Part shown: one piece after another, positions 55,142 through 64,000 of the stretch
How the letters are laid out: the number at the start of each line of letters is the position of its first letter
How positions within the stretch are numbered: the first letter of the stretch is position 1
Assembly (NCBI GenBank): GCA_027487845.1
Contig: JAIYCV010000048.1
Coordinates: forward strand, 21,666 to 85,665
Direction of reading: 5' to 3'
Length of the DNA: 64,000 bases
Source of the DNA: Flammeovirgaceae bacterium
GTDB lineage: Bacteria; Bacteroidota; Bacteroidia; Cytophagales; Cyclobacteriaceae
Notes under the pieces: generated by a model
What the model saw: only the letters and a program-made list of their open reading frames with translations
Databases searched by the model: none
What the model was told of the DNA's origin: nothing
Translations under genes and position numbers: made by a program

Positions 55142-58100
55142 TCAATTGGAATTCAACACAATCAATTTTCTGTAGATCTTAATATTGTTTGAACCAGTTA
55201 CCACAATTTGGTACACCCCGTTTGAAAGTTTTGAGACATCAATATCGTCAAATTTACCTGACCTAGAAACGAGTCGTTCACTTAAAACTTCTACCCCTTT
55301 TTGATCGAAGATCTTAAAATCAAATTCTTGATTTATCTTTTGGCTAAACTCAAATCTAACTATCTTATTCGCTGGGTTAGGATAGACAAAGGCTTCCAGC
55401 TCCTCGCTGAGCTCCCCTTCTTCAATACCCGTAACTGGGAAAGCTTTTACTTCAGGAGATCGAATTAGAGTACTCTGATAAATTTCCTTTGTATTCTTAT
55501 CCTGCACATAAGCAACTAACCAAAGATTTTTTGAGTTATTTATCTTACAATCTACCAACGGAATCTCAGTAAACGACTCTTTGATAAATGGTTGGTTGGC
55601 TGCCCAAATCCGGGTTACACCATCGCCACCTAAAAGTTGCTTTCTTAATACATTTCTAAATTGGCCATCCTTGTTTTTCACTTCAACGTTATTCTCGACC
55701 AACGCGACATAAAATAAAAGCGTTGCCGCTCCGATAAAAGATGGCCTTCTCGTAACAGTCAAATCAAAACTGATTTTATTCTGAGCCGTTCCTTGTTTCG
55801 CACTTAAACTCAAATCGAATTGTGGATCAATCAACGATCTGGCGTCCAAGTATGATTTTGCACCTGCGGTGCTCGGCCTAAACTTGTTATCCGTTGCACC
55901 GTCTGCAATGGTTGCTGGTTGAGTTATGGAAAAGAACGAAGCACGAGCTGCTGGGTCGTTCGGATTATAAAAATTCAAACTATCCAGCCCTGAAAAATTA
56001 ATATGGTACTGAATAAAATTGAAATTTGATGATGCCGGATCGTTATTTCTCAGTTTGATTTGATTGTCGTAAAGATTGCTCACGTAGGCGTCTTCGTCAA
56101 CATACACTTTCAAACTTGAATTTGTAAACCGTTCTACCAATACGTTCCGTTGCTTTTCGCCAATAAAAACATTGTCGAAAGCAAATCCATCATAAGTATT
56201 TCCAGCAATTGTGGGGTTAGAACCATCACTTGAAAAAGCAATCCGTATCGCTACTTTACCTCTTTGCGAAATAGGTATTGTATCCAAGTTAAACCGTGCA
56301 TTCGCCCATTCCTTCGCACTGTTTCCTGTCCAACCCGCTCTTAAAAATTCTTGTGACCCTGGATTAGAAGTAATACCGGTTGCATTATACCAGCTAATTC
56401 CCTCATCTTTGACACCTATATTTAGCCATTTGCGTTCAGTGTTATCAAAGTATTGAAGAACTGCTCCGTCAATATTAGTTTGCGTGTCAACAAAATAATC
56501 AAAGGCAATCATAGGTCGTTTCAAACTAGAGATGTTTAAGCAAGGTCCATTTACAGCCGACTTCTCGTTAATTCCATAAGTCGCAGTTGTGGGATAGAAC
56601 TTGCCAGTCCACCACGCCTTAGTGGAGGTAAGGGCTCGCGGATTTAACTTACCTATGGTTTTACCAGACGGATTGCTCCATCTCCAGCTTGTATCACTAT
56701 TTGGCTCGATGGAAACAGGTGTCCAGTTACCATTGGACGTCTCAAAATCCTCTACATAGCCCTGATTCGTTGTTATCGACTTAAAAGGCAAAATAAAGAC
56801 CTTCTTAGAAATTGCGCTCGTACACCCATCGTTTGTTTTGACCGAGAGTTTGGCGTTGTACACGTTGGGACCAGAATACTTATTTTGGGTAGAAGAAAGA
56901 ACGGATCCAACTGCTGTTTTGCCGTCTCCAAAATCCCACGAGTAATCGCTTATTGTGCTGAACTGAACTGATGAACTGCTTGTGAAAGTAGTAAGATCCT
57001 GATCACAAATTGCAGACCAATCAAAATCAACTATTGGTTTCGGACCAACACGGATTGTTTTTGACGTTTTATTCGAACAGCCTTGATTGGTGGTAACCGT
57101 TAAGGAAATTGTTTTTTCACCTGGCTGGGTGCTGCCAACGGGGAAGGTGTAAGAAGGGTTTTGCAGCGAGCTTTGGATACCCTCTCCAAACTCCCATTTC
57201 CACGCGGTAATAGAAGAAGGAAATGGTGTAGTATTAATGGTTGACAAATCCCTAAAAGGAATAGCATCGGTAATGCATGAGTTTGCTGCTTCGATGGAAG
57301 CACGCGGGCTAGCAAGTATTTTAATGGTCTTGGTTCTTGATGTTGTCGCATTCAAGGAATTTTTAAAGTCATAGCGTATGGAGTAAATTCCAGACTCAGT
57401 GCCGTCTGTATCAAGGAAATAATCTTTACCATCAAAAAAAACCAACCTGCCCGGGCTAGAAAATTTCGTGTCGGGAGCCACTCCTTCGGACAAAGAAGGG
57501 CTTCCAACAAGCCTTATTCTCCCAATATCAGCACATACTTCAAATTCATCATTAGCGTTCGATGTGAATCCATTTACTATAAAATCAATGGCGGTGCTTT
57601 TGACCACGCTGAAAGCTTGAGAGAAGAAATTAGTGCAGCCGTTTGCATCCTGATAGGTATATCTAACAGTATTTATTCCAAGAGCCAGTAGACTAGGATT
57701 GACAATAACTTCATCTGCCAACCCCACCGTTGTACTTCCAATTCGAGAGGTTGCAGGAGTGATGCTAAAAAGCCCTCCGCTCTGATTTCCTGTCAACCCG
57801 AAAGGCACGTCATTGTCTGCAACTTGATCAATCAAACCAGAAAAAGAAACACGCGGCAAGGGATTAACCTCCACCGAAACATTGCTTGCTAGGTTACTGA
57901 TGCAGCCGCTGGCAGAAACTGTGAAAGAATAAACAACAGTAAGAGGGAAATTTGTTGTGTTTACAAGAACTTCATTTATTACCTGGCCACTGCTGTAAAT
58001 TGCGCCAACCAACTGCCTTCCACCTGTAAGGCCATTGTAATTCACTGAACTAAGAGTAATCACTGGATTTGAATTATTCGATCTAACTTGAAAGTCAGTT

Positions 58101-61100
58101 GAATTTCCAGTACAAATGGAAGATGCATTATTTGTGAGTATTAACGAGGGCGCCTGAGAAACAGTGACAGATGCAATCTGCGTGGCACTTGCTGCGCAAC
58201 TTCCAACTTGAGCTTCAAAAGAATACTCTACCACTCGATCTGCCACTACAGGGTTTTGCAGCACCTCCGTTATCGTAGAATTATTTGCAAAAACAGTCCC
58301 TGGAAGGTATGTGATAGAACCGACCACTCCGCCATAGTTAACCGCCTTCAACCTCATCTGCGCCCCCGCAACCGGGGTATTGACAGTAATTGAAGTTTGA
58401 CTTCCCGAACAAAGCTGAACGAAACTATTCAAGACTGTAAATCTGGGAGCAGGTTCTACCGTAATTGAAATTGAAGTATTTGCCGTATTGATTGGGCAGG
58501 ATGGGATCGTACTAGGCGTTGTTACGTTAAACAAATAAGTCACTGTCACTTGAGTATCTGTATTGTTGACAAGTGTCTCATTTACCGAGTTCCCATCAAA
58601 AAATACAGAAGTCCCCGCTATCAAGGCTCCGCCACTAATCAATCCGTAATTAACTCCTACTAAATTGATTTGATGTCCCGAAGTGGGGCTAGAAAATTGA
58701 AGACTTACCGGGCTTCCGCTACATACTGTTGTTGCGTCAGGTACGACAGCGAAAGTTGGATTCGGATTTACAATAACAGATGCCGTTTGTAGCGTACTAT
58801 TCAAACAAGTGCCAACAAATCCTTCAAATTCAAAAACAACGGTGGTAGGACTGTTCGAATTATTAAACAAGAAGTTCGTAATGCTTTGGCCATTCGTAAA
58901 CAACGCGCCAGCCAACAATGTGCCTGTAGCCGCACCATAATTGATTGATTTAAGTCGGATTTGCTCACCTAACACCGTTGAACTAAACGAGATGTTTGCC
59001 CTGCTTCCACTGCATATCGATGTGGAAGAATTTGCAACTAGAAAAGTAGGTACTGGATTTACGGTAACAGAAATTGTTTGAACGGCTGGATTTGTGCAAC
59101 CTGTGGCTGACACTGAAAAGGAATAGGTAACATTTACACTGGTGTTGGTTATATTCGTAAGTGCTTCGGTAATTGATTCCCCATTTACAAAAGTATCCCC
59201 TACATTTCGGGTACCTGAGATTCCATTGTAGTTAACAGCCGTTAAAGTAATAACACTGCCTACCGTTGTCGAATTGATTAATATGTTGGTAGGGTCTCCG
59301 CTACAGATGGTGGGAGAAGAATTAGTTATAGTTATAACAGGATTTGGAGCGACCGTTACTGACGTGAAAGTGCTCGCACTAGGACCACATAAACCTACCG
59401 AGGCCACAAATTCATAAACAACAGTAATTGGCGCATTGGTGGTGTTTAGCAATGTTTCTGCAAGTCGTTGACCATTAACAAAAAGTGCACCAGGGGAAAG
59501 ACTTCCCACTACCGCACCATAGTTAACAGACTTCAAGCTAATCTGAGCACCAGAAACTGAGCTCGAAAACAAAATATTAGTAGAAGAAGAGCTGCAAATA
59601 TTAATCGCACCGTTGGCGAGTGAGAAAGTAGGATTAGGATTCACTAAAACACTCGCAGTTTGACTACTAAGACTAGGGCATCCGCTAGCACTCGCTGAAA
59701 ACGTATAAAAAACATTTGCTGGAAAAGATCCATTATTAGTTAATGTCTCTACAATTGATTGACCGCTGTTAAATACACTGCCAACGGTGCTAGTTCCATC
59801 TGTGACACCATTGTAACTAATTGCGTCTAGTGTTATGGTGCTATTCGTTGTTGGCGAGCTCAAAATAATATTGGTACTACTTCCGCTGCATTGAGATGAG
59901 TTTGAATTATTAATCGTGAATACCGGTGTTGGGTTAACAAGTACAGTAGTAACTTGTTCGGGACTTGCAGGACAAGCCCCCACAATTGCCTCCAAGGTAT
60001 AAGTTACTGTAACTGGCGCTGTAGTGTTATTAAACAGCGCTTCCGAAATTTTTTGATTATTCACAAACAATGAACCCACCGTAAGTCCTCCACTTACAGA
60101 AGCATACTGGACATTTTTTACGCGTATCTGGGCGTTTGACACATTTGAAGTAATTAATACGTCAACTCGACCTCTATCGCAAATTACAGGAGTTGTGTTT
60201 GATAACGAAAAATTGGGCGGAGGCAAAACGGTTGCAGGCACAAATGTGGGAGAGTTTTGACAGCCAAAAGCAGAGGTGGCTACGATACGATAGACAACGG
60301 TGCCGGAATTTATGGCATTAATTGAAGTCAAGGTTTGTACAATGGCAGTACCTGATGAACTGGTTGCTCCAGAGAGGTTATTTGCGTTTAAGGTTGTCCA
60401 GTTATAAGTGGTCGTGCCAGGAATGTTATTTGAGTTTGTAAGTACAATATTAGAGGCAAGTCCATTACATATAACAGGAGCAGCGTCAGAAACCGCAAGG
60501 GAAGGCGTTGGATGTACTGTAATGTTAAAGTTTGCAGGTGAACCTGAGCAGGAAATTCCATTGCCTGCGAACTCGGGAGTAACTGAAACTGTTGATACTA
60601 GCGGAGTGTTACCATCATTACTTGCATTGAATAAAGGTATCGTTCCATTTCCAGATGCAACGGCAAGACCAATTAGAGTGTTACTATTCGTCCATCCATA
60701 GTCGGTTCCTGTTCCCGAAAAAGAAATGGACGGGCTGTCTGAACCATTGCACACCTCTCGATTTGCAGGTAAATTGATTACTGGAGTGTGATTTACAATA
60801 ACTGATATGTTCTGAAGGCCGCTGGAGCAACTGTTGGCGGTGGTAGTAAACTGATAGTTAACACTGATTGGCGCACCCGTAGTATTAGTGAGTACTTCAA
60901 GCACGTCACCAGCACCGGTATTCGCGGATTGACTAATACCAACAACCGTTGGCCTACTCCAATTAAAAGTTGACCCCACAGTGGCACTTGTAGCAACGTA
61001 GCTAAAGGCAGTGCCGCTACAAATGGTAGGAGGTGCCAAAGAGCCATTCAAAACTGGAATAGGATTCACCACCACTGACACATTTTGAGTGCTACCGGTA

Positions 61101-64000
61101 CAACCATTTGCTGTAGCTATGTACTGATAAGTTACATTGATAGGGGCTGTTGTAGTGTTGGTTAATATCTCATTTATATCACCCGAGCCAGAATTGGGCA
61201 ATTGACTAATTCCAGATAAGAATACTCTACTCCAAGCAAAAGTGGCCCCCACCGTAGCACTTGCAACTGGATAATTAAAGGTAGTTCCACTACAAATGGC
61301 TAAGGGGGTAAGCGTGCTACTCAAAACAGGTGTTGGGTTAACTACCACCACCACATTCTGAATGACACCAGTACAAGAATTCGCTGAAGTTGTGAACTGG
61401 TATGTAACACTAATTGGACCATCAGTGGAGTTGGTCAAAACTTCATTCACAATACTTGTACCGGAGCTGGCGGCTTCATCAATGCCTACAATAGTTGGCC
61501 TAATCCAGCTAAAGCTTGAACCTGAAATAGCACTGGTTGCGACATAAGTAAATATGGTTTCACTACAAATAGCTGGTGGACTCAACGTGCTGCTCAATAC
61601 AGGTATTGGATTCACCACTACTACCACATTCTGGATGCTACTACTACAACCATTGGATGTTGCAATATATTGATAAGTTACATTAATGGGAGCAATAGTC
61701 GTATTGGACAATAGCTCAGTTACATCACCAGTGCCTGAACTTGCCGATTGACTAATACCCGCAACCAACGCTCTAACCCAACTAAAAGTAGAGCCTACGG
61801 TAGAACTTACTGCGACATAGTTAAATGTCGATCCACTACAAATAGCTGTGGGGTTTAACGAGCTGCTTAATACTGGGATCGGGCTTACGGTTACCACCAC
61901 ACTCTGAGTAATGCCACTACAACCATTTGCAGTCGTTGTGTATTGATAGGTCACATCGATCGGAGCGGTGGTAGTGTTGGTCAACGTCTCATTGACATTA
62001 CCAGTTCCCGTACTGGCACCTTGGCTAATACCACCTACAAGTGCGCGGGACCAATTGAAGGTAGATCCGCTTGTCGCACTTGTTGACGGATAACTGAATA
62101 TTGTGCCGCTACAAATCTCAGGAGGACTTAAGGTACTGCTCAAAACAGGGCTAGGACTCACCACTACCACCACATTCTGGATACTACTGCTGCAATCATT
62201 CGCTATCACTGTATACTGATAGGTAACACTGATAGACGCAGTGGTCGTATTGGTAAGTGTCTCATTCACGTTTCCGGTTCCGGAGCTAACTCCCTCGGTA
62301 ATGCCAGCAACAACTGCCCTGCTCCAGTTAAAGCTTGAGCCCACAGTAGCACTCGTGGCCGCATAATTAAAATTAGTGCCACTGCAAATGGCGGATGCCA
62401 CTAAAGTACTACTCAAAACTGGTATCGGGTTCACCACGACCACCACATTTTCAATACCACTGCAACCATTCACGGTAGTTTTATACTGGTAAGTAACATT
62501 GATAGGAGCCGTGGAGGTGTTCGTCAACGTCTCATTCACACTGCCTACACCCGAATTTGTCGATTCGCTAATGCCCGAAACGAAACCGCGAACCCAACTA
62601 AAAGTAGAAATCGCAAAAACGCTCGAAGGAACATAATTAAAAGCCGTGCCACTGCAAATAGCCGCAGGGGCTAGCGTGCTGCTCAGAACAGGGATAGGAT
62701 TCACCACTACCACAACACTCTCAGTAACACCGCTGCAACCATTGGCTGCTGTCGTGTACTCATAAGTGACACTGATCGGAGCATTTGTCGAGTTAGTCAA
62801 TAACTCATTTACATTACCTGTTCCTGAATTAGCCGATTGACTAATACCACCCACCAGCGCTCTACTCCAGCTAAAGCTAGAACCTGCCGTAGCACTTGCG
62901 GGCAAGTAATTAAATGCCGTGCCACTGCAAATGGCTGGAGGAGCAAGAGTGCTGCTCAATATCGGTATTGGGTTCACCACTACCACCACATTCTGAATGC
63001 CACTGCTGCAACTATTCGAGGTGGTAGTATATTGATAGGTAACACTAATTGGAGCTGTAGTAGTATTGGTCAATGTCTCAATGACATCACCGGTGCCGGA
63101 ATTAGGCGTCTCGCTGATCCCAGACACCAACGCTCGTGACCAAGCAAAGGTGGAACCTCCTGTAGCACTTGTCGCGGTATAATTAAAAACAGTGCCGCTG
63201 CAAACCGCTGGTGGCATAACGGTGCTGCTTAACACCGGGATGGGTTTAATCGTAATAGTTATCGGATAGGAAGGGCTTTGAAACGTATTTCCAGTATTTC
63301 TCACAGTAAAGGACGCTGAATAGTTGCCTGGAAGTGCATTCGGAGGAACTACAATTGAAATCGGGCTGCCAGACAAATTGCTTGCTGCAAAGGGAACGTC
63401 AACGAAACCTTGCATTTCAGCTGTGGCATCAAAATCTAACCTAAAGGCATCCGGACTTCCTATGGTTCCAGAATAAAATAAATTGCCGGATGTTGCCCCT
63501 CGGCAAAGGGAGAAAGAAGGATTTGAAATCGTCACATCTACATTGCACACACTTTTTGAAACTCCCAAAGAAACTAAGCTGCCAATACAACTACCAGAAC
63601 TCGTTTCGGTTATGGTTAAACTTCCTGTTGGTGAAGCATCCCAATTAACGGTTATATTATTTGTAGTCGTACCGCTTGTTTGGACGCCTCCAGAAACACT
63701 CCAGCTGTAAGTGCTACCAACTGAGTTGACAACGCTGTAAATCGTCCCAGAAGAATTAGCGCAAACATTTATCGGACCAGTAATTGCCGAAGTGGAAGGT
63801 AGCGCGTTAATGGTTACGACAGCCGTCCTCTGGCAACCATTAATATCGGTATAGGTAATTGTAGTTGAACCAGCAGATACACCAGTCACTAAACCTGTGC
63901 TGCTAACTGTGGCAATGCCAGGAGCGGATGACAACCAAGGGCTTGAGACAGCGGCTGTACCGCTTCCCGTCAGTTGGCTTGTGCCTGTTCCGCAAATCGA
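55142..64000 (-). CDS. Giant repetitive surface protein with T9SS sorting domain (N-terminus outside window)
   Basis: The minus-strand frame is open up to base 64000 (over 2950 residues here), so the gene starts beyond the window; the apparent start at 63934 is internal. Order from the N-terminal side: Big_2-like and Ig/PKD-like domains; nine near-identical ~91-residue PKD-like repeats (PVLSSTLxPxAICSGTxFNY ... SWSRALVGGISQ ... VTYQYTTTANGCS); two divergent domains; eight ~98-residue repeats of a second type (CSGxxTNI ... VNYGxxxG ... YSFxxSxxGC); a short linker region; two PKD domains (WDFGDGKTA); a MAM-like region; a thioredoxin/Omp28-like region (VLVERFTNSS ... AARASFF) lacking cysteines; and a T9SS type A domain (YPNPANKIVRFEF ... 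GVYQIVVTGSN). It is exported by T9SS to the cell surface and is likely an adhesin; target unknown. No catalytic motif is seen. Confidence 0.9.
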   Translation of the reverse strand, partial: SICGTGTSQLTGSGTAAVSSPWLSSAPGIATVSSTGLVTGVSAGSTTITYTDINGCQRTAVVTINALPSTSAITGPINVCANSSGTIYSVVNSVGSTYSWSVSGGVQTSGTTTNNITVNWDASPTGSLTITETSSGSCIGSLVSLGVSKSVCNVDVTISNPSFSLCRGATSGNLFYSGTIGSPDAFRLDFDATAEMQGFVDVPFAASNLSGSPISIVVPPNALPGNYSASFTVRNTGNTFQSPSYPITITIKPIPVLSSTVMPPAVCSGTVFNYTATSATGGSTFAWSRALVSGISETPNSGTGDVIETLTNTTTAPISVTYQYTTTSNSCSSGIQNVVVVVNPIPILSSTLAPPAICSGTAFNYLPASATAGSSFSWSRALVGGISQSANSGTGNVNELLTNSTNAPISVTYEYTTAANGCSGVTESVVVVVNPIPVLSSTLAPAAICSGTAFNYVPSSVFAISTFSWVRGFVSGISESTNSGVGSVNETLTNTSTAPINVTYQYKTTVNGCSGIENVVVVVNPIPVLSSTLVASAICSGTNFNYAATSATVGSSFNWSRAVVAGITEGVSSGTGNVNETLTNTTTASISVTYQYTVIANDCSSSIQNVVVVVSPSPVLSSTLSPPEICSGTIFSYPSTSATSGSTFNWSRALVGGISQGASTGTGNVNETLTNTTTAPIDVTYQYTTTANGCSGITQSVVVTVSPIPVLSSSLNPTAICSGSTFNYVAVSSTVGSTFSWVRALVAGISQSASSGTGDVTELLSNTTIAPINVTYQYIATSNGCSSSIQNVVVVVNPIPVLSSTLSPPAICSETIFTYVATSAISGSSFSWIRPTIVGIDEAASSGTSIVNEVLTNSTDGPISVTYQFTTSANSCTGVIQNVVVVVNPTPVLSSTLTPLAICSGTTFNYPVASATVGATFAWSRVFLSGISQLPNSGSGDINEILTNTTTAPINVTYQYIATANGCTGSTQNVSVVVNPIPVLNGSLAPPTICSGTAFSYVATSATVGSTFNWSRPTVVGISQSANTGAGDVLEVLTNTTGAPISVNYQFTTTANSCSSGLQNISVIVNHTPVINLPANREVCNGSDSPSISFSGTGTDYGWTNSNTLIGLAVASGNGTIPLFNASNDGNTPLVSTVSVTPEFAGNGISCSGSPANFNITVHPTPSLAVSDAAPVICNGLASNIVLTNSNNIPGTTTYNWTTLNANNLSGATSSSGTAIVQTLTSINAINSGTVVYRIVATSAFGCQNSPTFVPATVLPPPNFSLSNTTPVICDRGRVDVLITSNVSNAQIRVKNVQYASVSGGLTVGSLFVNNQKISEALFNNTTAPVTVTYTLEAIVGACPASPEQVTTVLVNPTPVFTINNSNSSQCSGSSTNIILSSPTTNSTITLDAISYNGVTDGTSTVGSVFNSGQSIVETLTNNGSFPANVFYTFSASASGCPSLSSQTASVLVNPNPTFSLANGAINICSSSSTNILFSSSVSGAQISLKSVNYGAVVGSLSPGALFVNGQRLAETLLNTTNAPITVVYEFVASVGLCGPSASTFTSVTVAPNPVITITNSSPTICSGDPTNILINSTTVGSVITLTAVNYNGISGTRNVGDTFVNGESITEALTNITNTSVNVTYSFSVSATGCTNPAVQTISVTVNPVPTFLVANSSTSICSGSRANISFSSTVLGEQIRLKSINYGAATGTLLAGALFTNGQSITNFLFNNSNSPTTVVFEFEGFVGTCLNSTLQTASVIVNPNPTFAVVPDATTVCSGSPVSLQFSSPTSGHQINLVGVNYGLISGGALIAGTSVFFDGNSVNETLVNNTDTQVTVTYLFNVTTPSTIPSCPINTANTSISITVEPAPRFTVLNSFVQLCSGSQTSITVNTPVAGAQMRLKAVNYGGVVGSITYLPGTVFANNSTITEVLQNPVVADRVVEYSFEAQVGSCAASATQIASVTVSQAPSLILTNNASSICTGNSTDFQVRSNNSNPVITLSSVNYNGLTGGRQLVGAIYSSGQVINEVLVNTTNFPLTVVYSFTVSASGCISNLASNVSVEVNPLPRVSFSGLIDQVADNDVPFGLTGNQSGGLFSITPATSRIGSTTVGLADEVIVNPSLLALGINTVRYTYQDANGCTNFFSQAFSVVKSTAIDFIVNGFTSNANDEFEVCADIGRIRLVGSPSLSEGVAPDTKFSSPGRLVFFDGKDYFLDTDGTESGIYSIRYDFKNSLNATTSRTKTIKILASPRASIEAANSCITDAIPFRDLSTINTTPFPSSITAWKWEFGEGIQSSLQNPSYTFPVGSTQPGEKTISLTVTTNQGCSNKTSKTIRVGPKPIVDFDWSAICDQDLTTFTSSSSVQFSTISDYSWDFGDGKTAVGSVLSSTQNKYSGPNVYNAKLSVKTNDGCTSAISKKVFILPFKSITTNQGYVEDFETSNGNWTPVSIEPNSDTSWRWSNPSGKTIGKLNPRALTSTKAWWTGKFYPTTATYGINEKSAVNGPCLNISSLKRPMIAFDYFVDTQTNIDGAVLQYFDNTERKWLNIGVKDEGISWYNATGITSNPGSQEFLRAGWTGNSAKEWANARFNLDTIPISQRGKVAIRIAFSSDGSNPTIAGNTYDGFAFDNVFIGEKQRNVLVERFTNSSLKVYVDEDAYVSNLYDNQIKLRNNDPASSNFNFIQYHINFSGLDSLNFYNPNDPAARASFFSITQPATIADGATDNKFRPSTAGAKSYLDARSLIDPQFDLSLSAKQGTAQNKISFDLTVTRRPSFIGAATLLFYVALVENNVEVKNKDGQFRNVLRKQLLGGDGVTRIWAANQPFIKESFTEIPLVDCKINNSKNLWLVAYVQDKNTKEIYQSTLIRSPEVKAFPVTGIEEGELSEELEAFVYPNPANKIVRFEFSQKINQEFDFKIFDQKGVEVLSERLVSRSGKFDDIDVSKLSNGVYQIVVTGSNNIKIYRKLIVLNSN
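57865..60235 (-). repeat. Eight type-B coding repeats (~296 bp each)
   Basis: After two divergent domains, eight consecutive ~98-residue units share an ICSGxxTNI start, a VNYxGxxG core and a Gly-Cys end (SATGC, SASGC, VGSC). They are more diverged from each other than the type-A units, suggesting an older expansion. Confidence 0.8.
60790..63240 (-). repeat. Nine type-A PKD-like coding repeats (~273 bp each)
   Basis: Within the giant gene nine consecutive units of ~91 codons begin with a PVLSST-like sequence and keep a Cys in AICSGT and a second in NGCS or NSCS. At the DNA level the shared words recur at about 270-bp intervals (for example a recurring GTGCTGCTCAA-like word near unit boundaries). 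High identity makes unequal recombination and copy-number change likely. Confidence 0.85.

Noticed and set aside
57865..63240. Regularly spaced repeats as a CRISPR array
   Set aside because: Units are ~270-300 bp, in frame and coding; no 25-40 bp repeat-spacer pattern.

Overview
The window looks like a chromosomal segment of a Cytophagales-type Bacteroidetes. Several lines of evidence support this: two proteins end in type IX secretion (T9SS) C-terminal sorting domains (12610-14202 and 55142-64000); there are many outer-membrane beta-barrels with 'AQ'-type signal peptidase sites; several start sites are preceded by Bacteroidetes-style promoters (TTTG, then about 19-20 bp, then TAnnTTTG); gyrA is followed by a TPR gene; and the rhamnose genes are of the Bacteroidetes type (RhaM, a fused aldolase-dehydrogenase and an FGGY kinase starting DIGKTNKK). 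No rRNA, tRNA, CRISPR array, transposase or prophage was recognised, so this is mostly core genome with a few accessory modules. All calls rest on reading motifs by eye; no database search was run.

Layout. 1-5.0 kb: the 3' part of dnaG; an intergenic gap with a perfect 55-bp tandem duplication; a cold-shock pair (csp, terminator, RhlE-type helicase); a fatty-acid desaturase; an ECF sigma factor. 4.7-14.2 kb: a long minus-strand run, in transcription order subtilase (T9SS cargo), rpe, LpoB-like lipoprotein, COG3014-like lipoprotein, beta-barrel, gyrA and TPR protein, closed by a strong hairpin terminator. 14.3-20.3 kb: a degenerate TrpF-like protein, an orphan OmpR-type regulator, a glycosyltransferase/LpxH-like pair, folC-trmB and a small porin. 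20.5-23.8 kb: an H-NOX nitric-oxide sensor with its HNOBA-type hybrid histidine kinase. 24.3-30.4 kb: serC, then an ECF sigma / membrane protein / Spy-like / outer-membrane protein / M1 peptidase run that reads as an envelope-stress unit. 30.4-37.7 kb: a TPR-like secreted protein, TlpA-like thioredoxin, DUF2911 protein, amidohydrolase, FMN reductase, an unknown small protein and an ABC-F ATPase. 37.7-41.9 kb: a secreted sortilin/BNR propeller protein and a lone ABC ATPase.

42.0-52.2 kb is an L-rhamnose utilisation locus: a GntR-type regulator, a secreted protein fusing two different esterase folds, the RhaT symporter, bifunctional aldolase/dehydrogenase (RhaEW type), RhaM mutarotase, RhaI-type isomerase, FGGY rhamnulokinase and a beta-propeller-like lipoprotein. 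The inferred route is deacetylation of rhamnose-containing glycans outside the cytoplasm, uptake by RhaT, anomer conversion by RhaM, isomerisation, phosphorylation, then cleavage to dihydroxyacetone phosphate and lactaldehyde, which the dehydrogenase domain oxidises. A 10-bp direct repeat sits just upstream of the first structural gene and may be the operator.

52.3-55.0 kb encodes a Tat-exported molybdenum hydroxylase with its 2Fe-2S partner. 55.1-64.0 kb is one huge surface protein, incomplete at its N-terminus: nine near-identical ~91-aa PKD-like repeats, eight repeats of a second ~98-aa family, two PKD domains, a MAM/jelly-roll-like region, a cysteine-free Omp28-like region and a T9SS sorting domain. 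The candidates most worth a second look are the H-NOX/hybrid-kinase pair, the double esterase and propeller lipoprotein of the rhamnose locus, the TrpF-like protein lacking its catalytic residues, and the repeat architecture of the giant protein.
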